NCBI RefSeq assembly: GCF_001039005.1
Contig: NZ_LDWR01000055.1
Coordinates: forward strand, 1-64,000
From: Burkholderia cepacia
Lineage (GTDB): Bacteria > Pseudomonadota > Gammaproteobacteria > Burkholderiales > Burkholderiaceae
Direction: 5' to 3'
DNA length: 64,000 nucleotides
The notes below the pieces were generated by a model, which was not told the DNA's origin, did no database searches, and saw nothing but the letters and a program-made list of their open reading frames with translations. The first letter of the stretch is position 1. Each line of letters opens with the position of its first letter. A program made the translations under genes and the position numbers. Below are positions 8,930 through 20,800 of the stretch, piece after piece.

Positions 8930-10747
8930 ATGTCGTCGGGAATGGTCCGGGTGCTTGCGCTGGCGATCGGCGCGATGCCGTTGTGCGTGCGCGCGCAGCT
9001 CGCCGGCGGATTGCCGCCCGGCGCGCCGCCGGGGTTCGGCGCGATGCCGCCGGGGCTCGCGGTGCCGCGCGCCGAGCAGGACCCCGCGCAGCGCCTGCTC
9101 CAGGAACAGCGCGACCGGCAACGCCGCGAGGAAATCGCGCAGCCGCCAGCGCAGATCGCATTGCCCGAACAGCCGGCCATGCCCGACCTGCCGCCGGGCA
9201 CCGATGTCGAAACGCTACCGGACGTGGCGCCGATGTTCCTGATCGAGCGCGTCGAATTCACGGGCGACACGATTCTGGGGCAGCCCGCGCTCGACCGTAT
9301 TGCGGCACCGTTTCTCGGCAAGCAGCTCGGGCGCAACCGGATCAACCTGTTGCTGCGCCGGCTGACCGAAGCCTTCATCGCCCAAGGCTACATCACGACG
9401 CGCGCGTACCTGGGCCCGCAGAACCTCGCGTCCGGCACGCTGAAGATCAATCTCGTCCCGGGGCGTGTGGCCGCGCTGACGCTGAACGGCAAGCCGCTGC
9501 GTCCGCGCGACCCGAACGAGAAATGGTACGAGGTGCGCGGCGGCGGCCTGTTGACCGAAGCCGGCACTGCATGGGCGTTCGCTAGCGCACCGGGTGATCC
9601 GCTGCGCCTGCCCGATCTCGAGCAGGGCGTCGACCAGATCAACCGGTTGCGGCGCAACCAGGCCGAGATCCGCATCCTGCCGGGCGAAGCGCCGGGGGAT
9701 TCGGTCGTCGCGATTTCGAACCGCTATGGCGACCGTCTTCACTACGATTTCGGCATCGACAACTACGGCAGCTCGCAGACCGGCAAGACGCGCTATCGCG
9801 CGGGCATCGAGGCCGACAACGTGATCGGGCTGCAGGAATCGCTGTCGTTCAACTACGTGGGGACGACCGAAACGAACGCGCTCGTGTTTTCGGCGGCGGT
9901 GCCGTACGGGTATCAGACCTTCAGCTACACGGTGTCGATGTCCGAGTACCAGCAGGCGATCGGGGACGTCGCGCTGCTCGAAGGCCGCACGTTCAGCCAG
10001 ATGCTCGGCTGGAACGATGTGCTCGTGCGATCGTCGAGCGGGCGCCTGAGCGTCGACGTGACGCTCAACAAGCTGCGCACCGAGCGCGATGTGAACGGCC
10101 TGCCGCTCTCGCCGCAGAACCTCACGGTGCTGCGCGTCGCGCTCAATGGACTGGCCCGGTTCGTCGCGCGTGGACAGGGCGCCGCGGCGACCTGGGACGT
10201 CGGCGTATCGCAGGGACTGCCCTGGCTTGCGGCCAACCATGACGCATCGGACATCGGCATCGATGACGCGCACAGCCAGTTCACGAAGCTCGATGCAACC
10301 GGCACGCTGCAGTTTGCGCTCGGCAGTCTCGCCGGGAGCGCATGGGCCTATCGCGGCACGCTGCGTGCGCAATACAGCCGCGTGGCGCTGTTCGGCAACG
10401 AGCAGATCTTCCTGGGCGGCATGGGTTCGGTCCGCGGGTTCACGGAAGGCGGGATCGCAGGCGACAGCGGCCTCTTCGTCCGTAACGAGGCTGCGTGGCA
10501 GAACGTGCCCGCCTGGCGCGACGCGCGAATCGAACCGTACGTGTTTCTCGATGGCGGCAAGACCCACCTGAATGCGCAGGGCGGCTGGCCGACGCTCGTC
10601 GGCGCCGGCGTGGGCACGCGCGCGCAATGGCGCCTGAGGAGCGGAACGGTCTCGGCCGAAGTGCTGGTCGGGCAGGCGCTCGCGCAGCCGGCGGCGCTCG
10701 GCAGGAAAGCCACCGTGCTGCAGGCAACACTCAACTGGTCGGACTGA
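8930..10747 (+). CDS. Two-partner secretion transporter TpsB (ShlB/FhaC family)
   Basis: A 605-residue outer-membrane transporter. The ATG at 8930 is chosen; the frame is open upstream to 8468 but overlaps the small tpsA gene and has no signal sequence there. A signal peptide (VLALAIGAMPLCVRA) is followed by a long Pro/Gly-rich then Arg/Gln-rich linker, POTRA segments (about 100-250, with AQGYITTRAYL) and a beta barrel. The L6 VRGF motif is present (GSVRGFTEGG, around 10430). It lies between two TpsA genes and presumably exports one or both. It differs clearly from bcpB, so it is not a recent duplicate. Confidence 0.92.
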   Translation: MSSGMVRVLALAIGAMPLCVRAQLAGGLPPGAPPGFGAMPPGLAVPRAEQDPAQRLLQEQRDRQRREEIAQPPAQIALPEQPAMPDLPPGTDVETLPDVAPMFLIERVEFTGDTILGQPALDRIAAPFLGKQLGRNRINLLLRRLTEAFIAQGYITTRAYLGPQNLASGTLKINLVPGRVAALTLNGKPLRPRDPNEKWYEVRGGGLLTEAGTAWAFASAPGDPLRLPDLEQGVDQINRLRRNQAEIRILPGEAPGDSVVAISNRYGDRLHYDFGIDNYGSSQTGKTRYRAGIEADNVIGLQESLSFNYVGTTETNALVFSAAVPYGYQTFSYTVSMSEYQQAIGDVALLEGRTFSQMLGWNDVLVRSSSGRLSVDVTLNKLRTERDVNGLPLSPQNLTVLRVALNGLARFVARGQGAAATWDVGVSQGLPWLAANHDASDIGIDDAHSQFTKLDATGTLQFALGSLAGSAWAYRGTLRAQYSRVALFGNEQIFLGGMGSVRGFTEGGIAGDSGLFVRNEAAWQNVPAWRDARIEPYVFLDGGKTHLNAQGGWPTLVGAGVGTRAQWRLRSGTVSAEVLVGQALAQPAALGRKATVLQATLNWSD

Positions 10748-10762
10748 ATGAAGGAGAACCTC

Positions 10763-11683
10763 ATGAATCGTCTTTCGAACGGTCGCTTGATTGCGATGCA
10801 ACGGAATCTGCGGGCGCGCATGCGCCGGACCGGCATTGCGCTTGTCGCCGCCATGCTTTGCGGCACGGTAGCGACACAGGCGCATGCACTGAACAAGGCC
10901 GCGAAGAAGCAGGCGGATACGGTCGCCGCGATGCCTGCCGATGCCGTCGCGAGCGTGAACGGCGTGGCCGTCACGCAAACGCAGGTCGACGAAGCGGTGC
11001 GCGCATCGAAGGCGCCCGATACGCCGGCGCTGCGGGCGGCGATGAAGAATCAGTTGATCGCACGCGAACTGTTCCGGCAGGCGGCGCTGAAGCAGCACTA
11101 CGACACCCGGCCACAAGTCGTTGCCGCGGTCGAGCAGGCGAAGACACTGGCGATGACGCAGGCGTACCTGCACGACCAGGTCAAGCCGGCACCGGTCCCG
11201 GAGACGGACGTCAGGGCGCGCTACGACGCGATCGTCGCGGGGCTCGGCGAGAATGAATACGAGCCGAGCGCGATTGCGGTCAACGACGCGGACACCGCGA
11301 AGCAGATCATCGCGCGACTCAGGAAAGGCGAGGACTTCGGCACGCTCGCGCGGCAATTCAGCAAGGGGCCGGCTGCTATGCAAGGCGGCGCGCTGAACTG
11401 GATCTCGTTCAAGACGCCGATCGAGGCGGCCAATACGCAGAACTGGCCGCAGCCGCTCGCCGAAGCGCTCGTGAAGCTGCCGCAGGGTGGCCTGACGCGC
11501 GAGCCTGTTCAGGTCGGCGACGCGTACTGGATCCTGCGCGTCGACGACAAGCGCGCGACGCAGGTGCCGTCGTTCGACCAGGCGAAGGACATGCTGCGGC
11601 AGCAGCTCGAGCAGGTCGCGATGGAGAAGGCCACGGCGCAGGTCGTCGCGGACCTGATCCGGAGCGCGCGCATTCAGCAGTAG
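10763..11683 (+). CDS. Parvulin-type peptidyl-prolyl isomerase/chaperone (Par27/PpiC-like)
   Basis: A 306-residue periplasmic protein. The ATG at 10763 has AAGGAGA six bases upstream; an ATG at 10748 overlapping the tpsB stop is less likely. A signal peptide ends near AHA-LN. A SurA/PpiD-type N-terminal helical region begins VASVNGVAVTQTQVDEAV. A parvulin (rotamase) domain covers about 170-270, including DFGTLARQFSKGP and a GGALNW segment, and a C-terminal helix closes the protein. Bordetella Par27 is a periplasmic parvulin that binds FHA on its way to FhaC; by family and by position between tpsB and the giant tpsA, this protein probably keeps the exoprotein secretion-competent. Confidence 0.85.
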   Translation: MNRLSNGRLIAMQRNLRARMRRTGIALVAAMLCGTVATQAHALNKAAKKQADTVAAMPADAVASVNGVAVTQTQVDEAVRASKAPDTPALRAAMKNQLIARELFRQAALKQHYDTRPQVVAAVEQAKTLAMTQAYLHDQVKPAPVPETDVRARYDAIVAGLGENEYEPSAIAVNDADTAKQIIARLRKGEDFGTLARQFSKGPAAMQGGALNWISFKTPIEAANTQNWPQPLAEALVKLPQGGLTREPVQVGDAYWILRVDDKRATQVPSFDQAKDMLRQQLEQVAMEKATAQVVADLIRSARIQQ

Positions 11684-11829
11684 GCGGCAAGCAGTTGTGC
11701 CGGGCCGATGCCCGGCGATCACTCACGCGATTCCGGGCGGGGAAATCCCGGCATCGCGCGACGCCACGGTCGGCCGGCCGATGGCGTGAGACGCAGGGCG
11801 CAAGCCCGGAAGAACGAAGAAAAAAATAG

Positions 11830-14800
11830 ATGAACACGTCCAAGCGTAAGGTCCTGCAGCAACTCGCCGCCGCCGGTGCGGCGCGAATCGGCGCGCGTGC
11901 GCGGTCCGCGGCAGGTGCGCCGCGTTTCCTGGCGGTCGCACCGGTCGTTCACCCGTATCGCTGGTGGCAGCGGGCGACCTGCGCGATCGTCGCGCTGACG
12001 ATGTTCATCGGACCGATCACGATGACGGTCGAGCAGGGGCGCAGCGCGGCCGGCGTGCTGGGCGCCGGAAACCGCCGCCTCGATGACGCTGCGTGGCGAC
12101 GGCTGGTCGAACTGGCTACGATGCGCGTCCGGTTGTCGATGCAGATGGCGTCGGCGGCGCCGATCGTCGACCCGTCCGCGCCGATTACGTTTCAGCCGCG
12201 CATCACGCAGACGACGGGGGCGGGCGGCGGCGTGCCGGTCGTCAATATCACCACGCCCAACGCGGCCGGCATTTCGCTGAACCAGTATCAACAGTTCAAT
12301 ATCGACCCGGTCGGCCTGATCCTCAACAACAGCCTGATGTCGGGGACGTCGCTGACGGGCGGCAATGTACAGGCGAATGCGAACCTGAACGGTCGCACGG
12401 CGAGCGTGATCGTCAACCAGGTGACGTCGACAGGCAGTGCCTACGCGAGCCTGCTGAACGGCCCGCTCGAAGTGTTCGGCGCGCCGGCGGCGGTCGTCAT
12501 CGCGAACCCGAACGGAATCACGACGCGCGGCACGGGCTTCACCAATACCATCGGCGTTTCGCTGTCGACCGGCGCGCCGCAGTTCCTGGGCAGCGTGGGC
12601 GGCGCGGTGACCGACTTTGCGAACGCGAAGGCGATCGGCTACAACGTGACCGGCGGCCATCTGCAGATCGAGGGCAATGCCGGCGTCAACGGGCCGGGCG
12701 CGGGGATCGAGGGGACGGTCGGCACGATCGACCTGATCGGCGAGACGATCGGCATCAACGCGCCGCTGTATGCGGGCACGCGGATCAACGCGGTTGCCGG
12801 GCGGCAGTTCGTGGCGCCGACGGCGGCGGATGCGTACGGCACCACATACGGCACCGCGTCGAACGGCGCGGCGAATTCCGCCGCCGCGATCAATGCCGCG
12901 AACGGCGGGGCGAACCGGTCGCTCGCGATCGACGCAACCGCGTTCGGCGCGATGACCGCCGGCCAGATCCAGGTGATCAGCACCGCGGCGGGCATGGGCG
13001 TGCGGGCCGACGCGCAACTGGCCGCGAACGCAGGCGACCTGCTGATGTCGTCAAACGGCGACGTGTCGGTCGCCGGGTCCGCCGCGCAGCAGCAGGCGAC
13101 GCTGCACGGCGCAGGCAACGTATCGATGACGGGCGCGCACCTGGGCGTCGGCGGCTACACGATCAGCGCGGACGGAGACGTGACGTCGACGGGCACGACC
13201 CAGTCCGGCGGCAGGCTCGCGGTGTCCGCGGGCGGCAGCGTGAACGTCGCCAATGCGCAAGCCAGCAGCGACGTGGCGATCGCCGGCGGCGCGAACGTCA
13301 CGCTGGGCGATGTGCAGACGGCTGGTGCGCTGGCGGTTGCGGCGCAGGGCGGAGCGGGCGGCGACGTCACGCTGAACGGCACGGCGCTGGCCGTGGCCGG
13401 CACGTCGCTGCGTGCGTCGCGCGACGTCCACGTCAACGGCCGGCTGGATAGCAGCACGGTCGATGCAAGCGCACAACGCAGCATCGTATTGGCCGGGCCG
13501 GTCAATGCATCCGGCGACCTGACGCTCACGGCGCGGGAAGGCGACCTCGCCACGACCGCGCGTGTCGCCAGCGGCGGGAACCTGTCTGCCAGCGCGGGGC
13601 GCGATGTCGCGGCGAGCGGTGCGCTGCTGGCGAACGGCGACGTGAGCGTGCGGGCCGGAAACAGCGCGAGCGTCGGCGATATCCACGCGGGCGGCACCAT
13701 CGACGTGAGCGCGCAGGGCGGGGCCGGCGGCGGCGACCTGGCGTTCAACGGCAATACGCAGGCGACCGGTGCCACGCGCTTCGCCTCCGCGCGCGACATC
13801 ACCGTGAACGGCATGCTGACCGGCGGTTCGACGTTGGCGCTCGACGCACGGCGCGACGTGACGATCGGCGCACAAGGCACCGTGCAGTCGGCAGGCGACC
13901 TCGCGCTGACGGCGCGCACCGGCAGCGTGACGTCGAACGGCACGTTGGCGAGCGCATCGAACCTGTCGGTGCAAGGCGCGCAGGACGTCGCGCTGCTCGG
14001 CACGACCGGCACCACGGGCGACACGGCGGTGAGCGCCGGCCGCGACGTGGCCGTGGGCGGCACGCTGTCCGGGCACGGCGGGGCGCGGATCGACGCCGGC
14101 CGCGACATCGCGCTGGGCGGCAATACGGGCTTCGTGAAGGACGTGCAGGCGCAGGCCGCGCGCAATCTGTCGATGACGGGCGCGCTGGCCGCGGTGAACG
14201 TGACGCTGGGTAGCGGCGAATCGATGACCCTGCACGACGTGCAATCGTCGGGCGCGTTGCAGGCGAGCGCGCAGCGCGGCTCGCTGACGGTCGACGGCGG
14301 TGTGACGTCGCAGTCCCGCGCCACGCTGCAATCGGGCGGCGACGCGACCGTGCTCGGTCGCGTGCAGAGTATCGATCGCCTCGACGTTGCCAGCGGCGGG
14401 AGTCTCGCGATCGCGGGGCGGGTCAACACGCTGTCGACGGGATCGTTCCGCGCGGCGAATCGCTTCAGCGTCGACGGCACGCTGCAGACCACCGGTTCGC
14501 TCGATATCACGAGCGGCGGGGACGCCTCGATCGCCGGCACGGTGAACGCGCTGTCGGACGCGGTGCTCGCATCGAGCGGTGGCGTGACGGTCAACGGCAT
14601 GCTGCAGAGCGCGGGGCCGCTCGCGCTGACGAGCGGCGCGAATACGGCGATCGGCGGCACGGTGCTGTCGACGGGAGATGCGACCCTCAAGAACGCCGCG
14701 GGCTCGCTGACGAGCACCGGCGTGATCCAGGCCGGTCGCGACCTGCGGATCGATGCCGCGCACGCGGTCGATCTCGGCGCGAAGCAGACCCTCGCGCAGC

Positions 14801-17800
14801 GCGACCTGAGTGTGCGGGCGGGCGGCAACCTGAGCGCGGACGGTACGTTGATCGCGCAGCGCGACGGCACGCTGAACGCGGGCGGGGCGCTGGGCGGCGC
14901 GGCGGCGATTGCGTTCGGGCAGGCTGCGACGCTTCAGTCGGGCGGCGATACGCGCCTGACGGGCTCGTTGCGCGGCGACACGGTGCAGACGCAGGCGGGT
15001 GGATCAGCGTCGCTGCACGACGTGCAGGCGGTTTCGTCGATGTCGCTTGCCGCGACGCAGGATCTTGCGACGACGGGCAGCCTGATCGGCAACGCAACGA
15101 CGACATTGCAGGCCGGGCGCGATCTCGGCGTCAGCGGCGCGGTTCAGTCGTCGCAGACGCTGACGCTGGCAGCCGGTCGCGATGTCGCCACCAGGGGCGC
15201 ACTGCGGACCGACCAGGATCTGCACGTTCGTGCGGGAAACAACGCAGCGATCAGCGATATGCAGGTCGGCACCGTGCTTGACGTGAAGTCGCAAGGCACG
15301 GCGGGCGGTGGCGACGTGGTACTCAACGGCAACGCGATCGTCGCGGGCGTGACGAACGTGCAGGCGGCGCGCGACATCGCCGTGAACGGTTCGCTTACCG
15401 GCGCCACGCAGGTGGCGCTGTCGGCGCAGCGCGACGTCGGCGTCAACGGCAGCGGCGCCGTCCGCGCCATCGGCGATCTCGCGATCACCGCGACGACCGG
15501 CAGCATCGCGTCGGCCGGCACATTGAACGGCGCAGGCGCGCTGACCGCGAATGCGGCACAGGATGTCACGCTGACGGGCACGACCGTGTTCACCGGCGAC
15601 ATCGCCGTGACGGCGGGCCGTGACGTGACGGTCGGAGGAACGCTGGCAGGTCGTGGCGGCGCACGCGTCGACGCGGGGCGTGACATCGCGCTGGGTGGTA
15701 GTACAGGATTCCTGAAGGATGTGAAGGCGCAGGCGGGACGCAACCTGTCGATGACGGGCTCGCTCGCCGGCACGAACGTGACGCTGGGCAGCGGCCAGTC
15801 GATGACGCTGCATGACGTGCAGTCGTCGAGTGCATTGCAGGCCCATGCACAAAACGGGACGCTGACCGTCGACGGTACGGTCACGTCGATGTCGACCGCG
15901 CAGCTCAAGTCGGGCAGCGATACGACCGTGACAGGCACGCTGCAAAGCGCGGGCCATCTCGATCTGACGAGCGGCGGCAATCTCGGGATCGGCGGCACCG
16001 TCAGCGCGTTGTCCGATGCGGCCGTCACGTCGAGCGGCGCGGCGAGCGTGAACGGGCTGTTGCAGAGCGTGGGCCCGTTGACACTGACGAGCGGCGCGAA
16101 CACGTCGATCGGCGGCACGGTGCTGTCGACGGGTGACGTTACCCTCAAGAACGCGGCGGGCTCGCTGACGAGCACCGGCGTGATCCAGGCGGGCCGCGAT
16201 CTGCTGATCGACGCCGCGCACGCGGTCGATCTCGGCACGCAGCAAACCACGGCGCAACGCGACCTGACGGTGCGCGCGGGCGGCGACCTCGTCGCGAACG
16301 GCACGGTGATCGGCCAGCGCAACGGCATGCTGAATGCCGGTAGTGCGATGGGCGGCGCGGCGGCGATCGCATTCGGGCAGGCGGCGACGCTTCAATCGGG
16401 CGGCGATACGCGCCTGACGGGCTCGCTGCGCGGCGACACGGTGCAGATGCAGGCAGGCGGGGCGGCGTCGTTGCACGACGTGACGGCCGCGGCGATGATG
16501 TCGCTCACGGCCGCGCAGGATCTCGCGACGACGGGCACCGTGGTGGCCGGCTCGACGGCGACGCTGCAGGCCGGCGGGAACCTGGACGTCGGCGGCGTGA
16601 TGCAGGCGGTCGGCGATATCGCGCTGACCGCGACGAACGGCAGCGTGTCGACCAGCGGACCGATCGCAGGCAACGGCGCGATCGACATGCAGGCGGGTAC
16701 CGACATCCTGCTGAACGGAACGGTGGGCGCGGCGCGCGGCATGTCGCTGAACGCGGTTCGCGACGTTTCGACGACGCAGGCCCTGAACGTGCTGGCGAAC
16801 GACCTGCGGATCACGGTCGGCAACAACGCCGGCGTGGCCGATGTGCAGGCGGGCGGAGCGTTGTCCGTCACCGCCCGAAACGGCGACGTGGCGTTCAACG
16901 GTACGGCTGCGGCGCTCGGCGAAACCACCGTGACCGCAGGGCGCGACGTGGTCGTGCGCGGCACGCTCGCCGGTGGCGGCGACGGCACGAGCGCGACGCA
17001 TGCGCCGACGTCCGTGCAGGCCGGGCGCGACGTCCAGGTAACGGGCATGCTCGCGGGCGGCGCAACGCTCGGCGTCAACGCCGCGCGTGATGTGACGATC
17101 GGCAACGCCGGTCAGGTCCAGGCGGCCGGCGACATGACGCTCGCCGCCGGCGCAGGCAGCGTGACGTCGCAGGGCACGCTCGCGGCCGAACGCAATGTCG
17201 TGCTGACGGTGGCGAAGGACGTGTCGCTGACCGGCAAGACCAGCGTCGGCGGCGATGCGGCGTTGACGGCCGGGCACGACCTGACGCTCGGCGGATCGGT
17301 CGTGGGCAGGGGCGGCGCGACGCTGAACGCGGGCCACGATGTGGCGATCGGCGGGAACACCGTCTTCGCGAACGACGTCACGGCCAAGGCCGGCAATGAC
17401 CTCGCGGTCATCGGCGTGCTGCAGGGGCGGGCGGTGTCGCTGAGCGCCGCGCGCTCGGTCGCGCTGAAGGACGTGCAATCGAATGCGGCACTGACCGTCA
17501 ACGCGAAGGGCGGCGCACTGGCGATCGACGGTACCGTCAACTCGCTCGCCGGCGGCACGTTGAACGCCGCCGGCGACCTCACGGTCAACGGCGCATTGCA
17601 GACGGCCGGATCGCTGAATGCGGCGAGCGGCGGCACCCTCGCGATCAACGGGGGCGTCAATGCGCTCGCCGATGCGACTTTGCGTTCGGCTGCGGACCTG
17701 AATGTGAACGGCACGCTCCACGCGGGCGGCCCGCTGGCGGCATCGAGCAATGGCGCGCTGTCGGTCGGCGGCAAGCTCGACGCGGCCACCGATGCGACCT

Positions 17801-20800
17801 TGAGCGCGGTGCGCGGCCTTGTTGTCGACGGCACCGTCAACGCCGGCCGCAAGCTCGACATGACGAGCGGCGGCCCGACGACGCTGCGCGGTGTGGTCAA
17901 CGCGGCAGCGGCGGGTGCGCTGCGCTCGGACGGCGACATCACGGTCAACGGTACGCTGCAGGCGGCGGGGCCGCTCGACGTGATCGGCGGCGGCAACACG
18001 ACGGTCGGCGGCGCGCTGGTGTCATCGGGCGACATGACGCTGCGCAATGCCGCGGGCGCGCTGACGAGCACCGGCACCCTGCAATCGGGCGGCAACCTGT
18101 CGGCCGACGCGGCCGGCACGATCGATCTCGGCCAGGGGCGCACGACGGCGCTTGGCGATTTCGCGGTCAACGCCGGCCGGGATCTGCGCACGGACGGCAC
18201 GGTGATCGCGCAGGGGCGCGGCACGCTGACGGCCGGCGGCGCGATCGGCGGGGCGGGGGCGCTGGCGTTCGGCGGCGCGGCGACGCTGCAGTCGGGCGGC
18301 GACACGCTGCTCACCGGTTCGCTGCGCGGCGACAAGGTCGACCTGAATGCGGGCGGTCATGCGACGCTGCACGACGTGACGGCGGGCGCATCGATGACGC
18401 TCGCATCGGCCGGCAACCTGCGCACGACCGGCGCGGTGACCGGCAACTCGGACGTGCTGCTGCGCGCAGGCGGCGACATCGATCACAGCGGGGTGTTGCA
18501 GGCCATCGGCAATGCGACGTTCGATGCGCGCGGCGGGCATGTCGCGTCGACGGGCTCGATCGCGACGAACGGCGTGCTCGCGGTGAAGGCGGGCACGGAT
18601 ATCGCGCTCGGCGGCAAGACGGCCTCGGCGCTGAACACCGCCCTGAGCGCCGGCCGCGACATCGCGATCGGCGGCTCGCTGGCGAGCGGCGGCGCGTTCG
18701 ATGCGATGGCCGGCGGGAATGCGGGCATCGCCGGCACGGTGCTGACGATCGGCGACACGCATGTCGGCGCGGCCAACGATATCGACGTGACCGGCAAGCT
18801 CGAGGGCCACGGGGCCGGCACGCTCGGCGCCGGCCGCGATCTGACCGGCGCGGGCACGATTGCGCTCGCGCAGGCCGCGACGCTCGATGCGGGTCGCGAT
18901 GTCGTGCAGGGCGGGCTGGTGCAGGGGCACACGGTTGCAGTCACGGCGGCAGGCAATGCAAGCGTGACGAACGTGCAGGCGGACGATACGTTGTCGCTGA
19001 GGGCGAAAGGATCGCGCGCGGATACCGGCCCGGGCAACCTGACGATCAACGGCACGGCCGCTGCGGGCGGGCGGATCGATGCGATCGCGGCGCAGGACGT
19101 GTCGGTGCCCGGGAAGCTTCAAGGGGCAACCTCGGTCGGCATCGACGCGGGGCGCAACGCCGTGATCGCGGGCGCGGCCCAGTCGGGCGGTGCAATGACG
19201 ATCGCCGCGCACGCCGGCGATCTGGCTGCGACCGGCGGGATCAACAGCGGTGCGGCGCTCGACGTGACGACCGGACGCGATCTGTTGCTCGGCGCGACGA
19301 CGAGCGCGGTTGGCGACATGGGGCTCGCCGCTGGGCGCGATCTGGACACCGGCAGCGGGCTGCTGATCGGCGACGCGAACGGCACGCTGCGCGCGGCGCG
19401 CGATATCGTCGGCGCTGGCAAGCAGTCGTTCCTGCAAGGTGCGTTCGACGCCGCCGCGCAGCGTAATGCGGTATCGGGCGGCCTCGTTCAGGCGAGGAGC
19501 GTGCAGTTGACGGGCGGCAACGATGCGTCCGTCAACGATGTCGTATCGGCGACCTCCTTCGACCTGAAGGCGCTCGGCCACGCCGGCGGCGGCGATGCCG
19601 TGGTGCGTGGCGCCGCGCAGGCGGCCGGTGCCGCGACCGTGACCGCCGCGCATGACGCGCGGGTGACGGGCACACTGGCGAACGGTGCGGCGCAAACCTT
19701 GAGTGCGGGCAACGATGTCGTCGTGAGCGGCACGTCGCAGTCTGCCGGCGACATGAAGGTGGCCGCATCGGGCGGCAACGTGCAACTGAACGGCACGACG
19801 ACGTCGGGCGGCGCGCTCGATGTGCGCGCCGGCGTCGATGCGCAATTGAACGGGACGATCGCCGCGGCCGGCATGACGACACTCCAGGCCGGCCGCGATA
19901 TCGGCATCGGCGGCAGCGTGGCCGGGCAGGCTGGCGGCACGCTGACGGCCGCACGGGACATCACCGGCGCGGGATCGGTGGCGTTCGGCCAGGCCGCGAC
20001 GCTCGCCGCGTCGCACGAAGTCGCGTTGTCGGGGGCGCTGCAGGGCGCGAGCGTGTCGGTGACGGGCGGCAACAATGTCGGCCTCGTCAGCGTACAGGCG
20101 GTGTCGGGCGATCTGTCGGTCGTCGCGAACGGCAATGCGGGCGGCGGCGACGTGACGCTTGGCGGCGCGGCCACCGCGCTTGGCGCGTTTTCGCTGCAGG
20201 CGGCGCGCGACATCAACGTGAATCACGCGATCAATGCGGGGGGGACGACGGGCATTACCGCCGCACGCAACGTCGCGCTTGCCGACGTGAACACGGCCGG
20301 CGACCTGAGTATCACCGCGTCGAACGGCAGCGCCGCAGCAGCGAACGTGACCGCGCGCGGCAACCTGAACGTGACGGCAGGGCAGGCGATCGCGTTGTCG
20401 GGGCAAACCGTGTCGGGCGGCAATGCGACGCTGGCGTCCGGCGGCGACATGACGCTGGTCGGCAGCATCGCCGCGCAGCAGGCCGGCAAGCTGACGGCGG
20501 GCGGCTCGATCGACGCGGCATCGATCGCGTTCGGCAAGCAGGCCACGGTCAGCGCGGCGAATAGCATCGCCGTGAAGGGCGGCGTCGCGACCGACGGCGA
20601 TCTGGCGATGACGGCCGGCAACGACCTCGCGATCGGCAGCGCGCAGACGGGCGGTGCGATCGACTTGCGCGCGCAGGGACACAACGGCGCCGGCGACGTG
20701 GTCGTGAACGGCAGCCTGACGTCCGGCAAGGCGGCGACGATCGCCGCCGCGCGCGACGTGGTGATCGCCGGCAGCGTCGGCAGCGGCGCAAGCCTGACGG

